Part shown: piece after piece, positions 62,373 to 64,000 of the stretch
Position numbering within the stretch: the stretch's first letter is position 1
How the letters are laid out: each line of letters begins with the position of its first letter
Assembly (NCBI RefSeq): GCF_002744755.1
Contig: NZ_KZ319291.1
Coordinates: 186,001 to 250,000, forward strand
Direction: 5' to 3'
Length of the DNA: 64,000 nt
Source: Leeuwenhoekiella nanhaiensis
GTDB lineage: Bacteria > Bacteroidota > Bacteroidia > Flavobacteriales > Flavobacteriaceae
The notes under the pieces: model-generated
What the model was told of the DNA's origin: nothing
The model's database searches: none
The model's input: the letters and a program-made list of their open reading frames with translations, nothing else
Translations under genes and position numbers: made by a program

Positions 62373-63266
62373 CTAAAGCCCCAGACTATCTCGTAAGGAA
62401 GTGAATTTTTCAGCGTTCTGTTTCCAATAGGGCGTTTTAAGCGATTTGATGCGTGTGGCGGTAGCGGTCATCTCGCTATTTCCGCTAGGAAAACGCTCGG
62501 TCCAGCCGGTGATGGCGTAGGGGAAAGCCTTCTCAAAATTGATGGTAAGCGTGCGGCTGAGCTCAGGGTAATCAATGCTGTAGCTGCCGTTTGACAAGGT
62601 GCAAACCGCTTTGTAAGGTTTGAGTTCGAGATGGTGCAGACGCAGGTATTCAATAGATGGAATGATCTTTTTTGTTCCCTGAGGCAACTCCTTGGGGTCA
62701 ATCCGCAGAAGTGCCCAGATTTCATCTTCAACCGTACCACGGGGTAAGGTAAATTTTTGATCGGCTTCTCCTTCAAAATAGGTGTGTGATTCTACGTAAT
62801 ATTCCCCGCGATTATTGAGCTGGGTGTACATTTGCCCGCACCATTCCTGAGTGCTGTTAGTGACTTTGATGGCGTGATTTTTGGCGTTTAAAGGCAAAAA
62901 GGAACTCGTCATAATCGAGTAGGGGTAGATGCCCGTCACGTAATTTTTGGTGGTATTCAGTTTTAAAACCGGAATATTATCGGGGTTTTGCGCATTGGCT
63001 TTTACCTGAACCTTTGGTAGAAAATCTTCGGTAACAAAGATCAAAACCGCCTCACCACTGCGCAATTCGCCATATCGGGGTTGTTTTAATTGATAGGAAG
63101 TGATTTCGGCTTCGCCGGAATACCAATAGTCTTTAAATTCCTGAGAAAGCTGGCGGTCTTCAGCGCGGGCTACGGACTCAAAATTCTCCTGATTTTTACA
63201 CGAAAAGAGTAGCAATGTGAACAGGAACAGGAATAACGAACTCAAGGAAAACAGCTTTTTTTGCAT
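62373..63266 (-). CDS. Lipoprotein of unknown function adjacent to maf
   Basis: The 297-residue protein has a lipoprotein signal (FLFTLLLFSC) and a soluble domain conserved in flavobacteria (AEDRQLSQEFKDYWYSGEAEITSYQL; AVLIFVTEDFLPKVQVKA; WCGQMYTQLNNRGEYYVESHTYFEGEA; ITGWTERFP). Homologues are often labelled septum formation inhibitor Maf because they stand beside maf, but no Maf motif is present here. Function unknown; anchored in a membrane facing the periplasm or surface. It lies 32 nt after maf. Confidence 0.8.
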   Translation of the reverse strand: MQKKLFSLSSLFLFLFTLLLFSCKNQENFESVARAEDRQLSQEFKDYWYSGEAEITSYQLKQPRYGELRSGEAVLIFVTEDFLPKVQVKANAQNPDNIPVLKLNTTKNYVTGIYPYSIMTSSFLPLNAKNHAIKVTNSTQEWCGQMYTQLNNRGEYYVESHTYFEGEADQKFTLPRGTVEDEIWALLRIDPKELPQGTKKIIPSIEYLRLHHLELKPYKAVCTLSNGSYSIDYPELSRTLTINFEKAFPYAITGWTERFPSGNSEMTATATRIKSLKTPYWKQNAEKFTSLRDSLGL

Positions 63267-63298
63267 GGCGTAATTTTTATCTAAATTACTAAAAGTCT

Positions 63299-63886
63299 TT
63301 AGACTACCACCTTATTTAGCAAATCATATAGCAGGTGTGTGGGCAAGCCCATCACCGTGTTGTACGAACCTTCTAATTTCTGAAGAGCCACGTGGCCTAT
63401 CCACTCCTGAATACCGTAGGCACCGGCTTTGTCAAAAGGTTTATAGGTATTGATATAATGCGAAATTTCAGCTTCTGTAAATGTTCTAAAATGAACCGTA
63501 GCCTTATCGTGACCTACAACTTGTTGAGTTGAGGTCGTCACGCAAACGGAAGAAATAACTTCGTGTGAAGTACCGCTCAACAGCTGAAGCATCTGCCTAG
63601 CTTCTGCAGCATCTATGGGTTTGCCCAGAGCCTCCGTATTCTTAAAAACAAGCGTATCTCCGGTAATCAGAATTTCGTCAGCCTGTAAATCTGCTTCAAA
63701 AGCAGCCGCTTTCTTTTGGGCAATGTATTCCGCGATTTCACCGGGTTGCATACCGGAAGGGAAGGATTCATCAACCGGCTTAAGACGGACTTCAAAATTC
63801 ACTTCCAGCGCAGCGAGTAATTCCTGCCGGCGTGGCGATTGTGAAGCGAGAATGAGTTTTTTGGATTTAAGGAGGTGTTGGAGCAT
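63299..63886 (-). CDS. maf: Maf family nucleotide pyrophosphatase
   Basis: The protein of 195 residues has the Maf N-terminal motif LILASQSPRRQELL, then LITGDTLVFKNTEALGKP, and AYGIQEWIGHVALQKLEGSYNTVMGLPTHLL. It hydrolyses non-canonical nucleotides such as dTTP/UTP. The ATG at 63886 is preferred over a TTG at 63892. The preceding partial gene ends 2 nt upstream, so they share a transcript. Confidence 0.93.
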   Translation of the reverse strand: MLQHLLKSKKLILASQSPRRQELLAALEVNFEVRLKPVDESFPSGMQPGEIAEYIAQKKAAAFEADLQADEILITGDTLVFKNTEALGKPIDAAEARQMLQLLSGTSHEVISSVCVTTSTQQVVGHDKATVHFRTFTEAEISHYINTYKPFDKAGAYGIQEWIGHVALQKLEGSYNTVMGLPTHLLYDLLNKVVV

Positions 63887-63888
63887 GT

Positions 63889-64000
63889 TCAAAATTTTAA
63901 AGTCAACGTCAATACACCTAAACTTAAAATCCCTAGGAACATGATCAGTTTTAATACTGAAGAAAGGTGTGCGTAATGAGCCTGTTTATCCGCATAGCGG
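63889..64000 (-). CDS. C-terminal end of a membrane protein gene, possibly UbiA-type prenyltransferase (partial)
   Basis: The - strand frame from the window edge reads ...RYADKQAHYAHLSSVLKL, then one TM helix (IMFLGILSLGVLTLTL) ending KF and a TGA at 63889. Only about 36 residues are visible. The short basic loop before a last TM helix, and the position before maf, fit a UbiA-type geranylgeranylglyceryl-phosphate transferase as found beside maf in flavobacteria. This is a guess from context. Confidence 0.45.
   Translation of the reverse strand, partial: RYADKQAHYAHLSSVLKLIMFLGILSLGVLTLTLKF

Overview
The window looks like a chromosome segment from a member of the Flavobacteriaceae (Bacteroidota), probably a marine or plant-litter polysaccharide degrader. 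The reasons are tandem SusC/SusD pairs, a one-protein hybrid two-component sensor, many short lipoproteins with an SxC-type lipobox, absence of Shine-Dalgarno sites, and promoters of the Bacteroidota type TTG-N19-TAnnTTTG. The best promoter examples precede the tRNA-Met(CAT) and HU genes. Two copies of a 12-bp LacI-type operator and several GTAAC/GTTAC boxes can be read directly upstream of the sugar genes.

Positions 1-4180 hold the end of a deoxysugar (L-fucose or L-rhamnose type) catabolic operon: a zinc alcohol dehydrogenase cut by the window edge, a fuconolactonase-type amidohydrolase, an SDR dehydrogenase, a FucP-like permease and a mutarotase. Positions 4250-36160 form a large glucuronoxylan utilization locus. 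The + strand carries xusA-xusB-xusC-xusD-xusE and a GH10 xylanase with two carbohydrate-binding modules inserted into the catalytic domain. A second + unit follows: a GH10 lipoprotein, two GH43 enzymes and a CE15 glucuronoyl esterase. The - strand carries GH67, an SDR, uxuA, GH115 and the hybrid sensor, with a LacI regulator upstream. The locus can thus bind and cut xylan at the surface, remove (methyl)glucuronate from polymer (GH115) and oligomer (GH67), cleave lignin-glucuronate esters (CE15), and take the uronate toward 2-keto-3-deoxygluconate. Two regulators are visible: the hybrid sensor, probably an activator at xusA, and the LacI protein, whose likely operator GCAATCGATTGC lies at the promoters of the second xylanase operon and of the GH67 operon.

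Positions 36162-41270 are accessory: a very large FG-GAP/ASPIC lipoprotein, then a small cluster with a two-TM SLATT-like protein, an overlapping 48-aa proline-rich mini-protein, and a multi-TM protein with a decayed partial copy beside it. A tRNA-Met gene at 41274 marks the change to conserved genes.

Positions 41274-55750 are mostly housekeeping: START-like protein, class IV aminotransferase, YqgE, HU, fmt, recQ, an AAA ATPase, DUF493, DUF4290, murA (with Asp in place of the fosfomycin-target Cys), a deoxyribonucleotidase, a small membrane protein plus ABC ATPase, a methyltransferase, a small lipoprotein, and an SRPBCC-SDR-photolyase unit. Positions 56039-64000 hold a DUF2911 protein, a PIG-L deacetylase / 36-aa membrane peptide / sodium-solute symporter / Gfo-Idh-MocA operon, and a lipoprotein-maf unit running off the right edge behind a partial membrane-protein gene.
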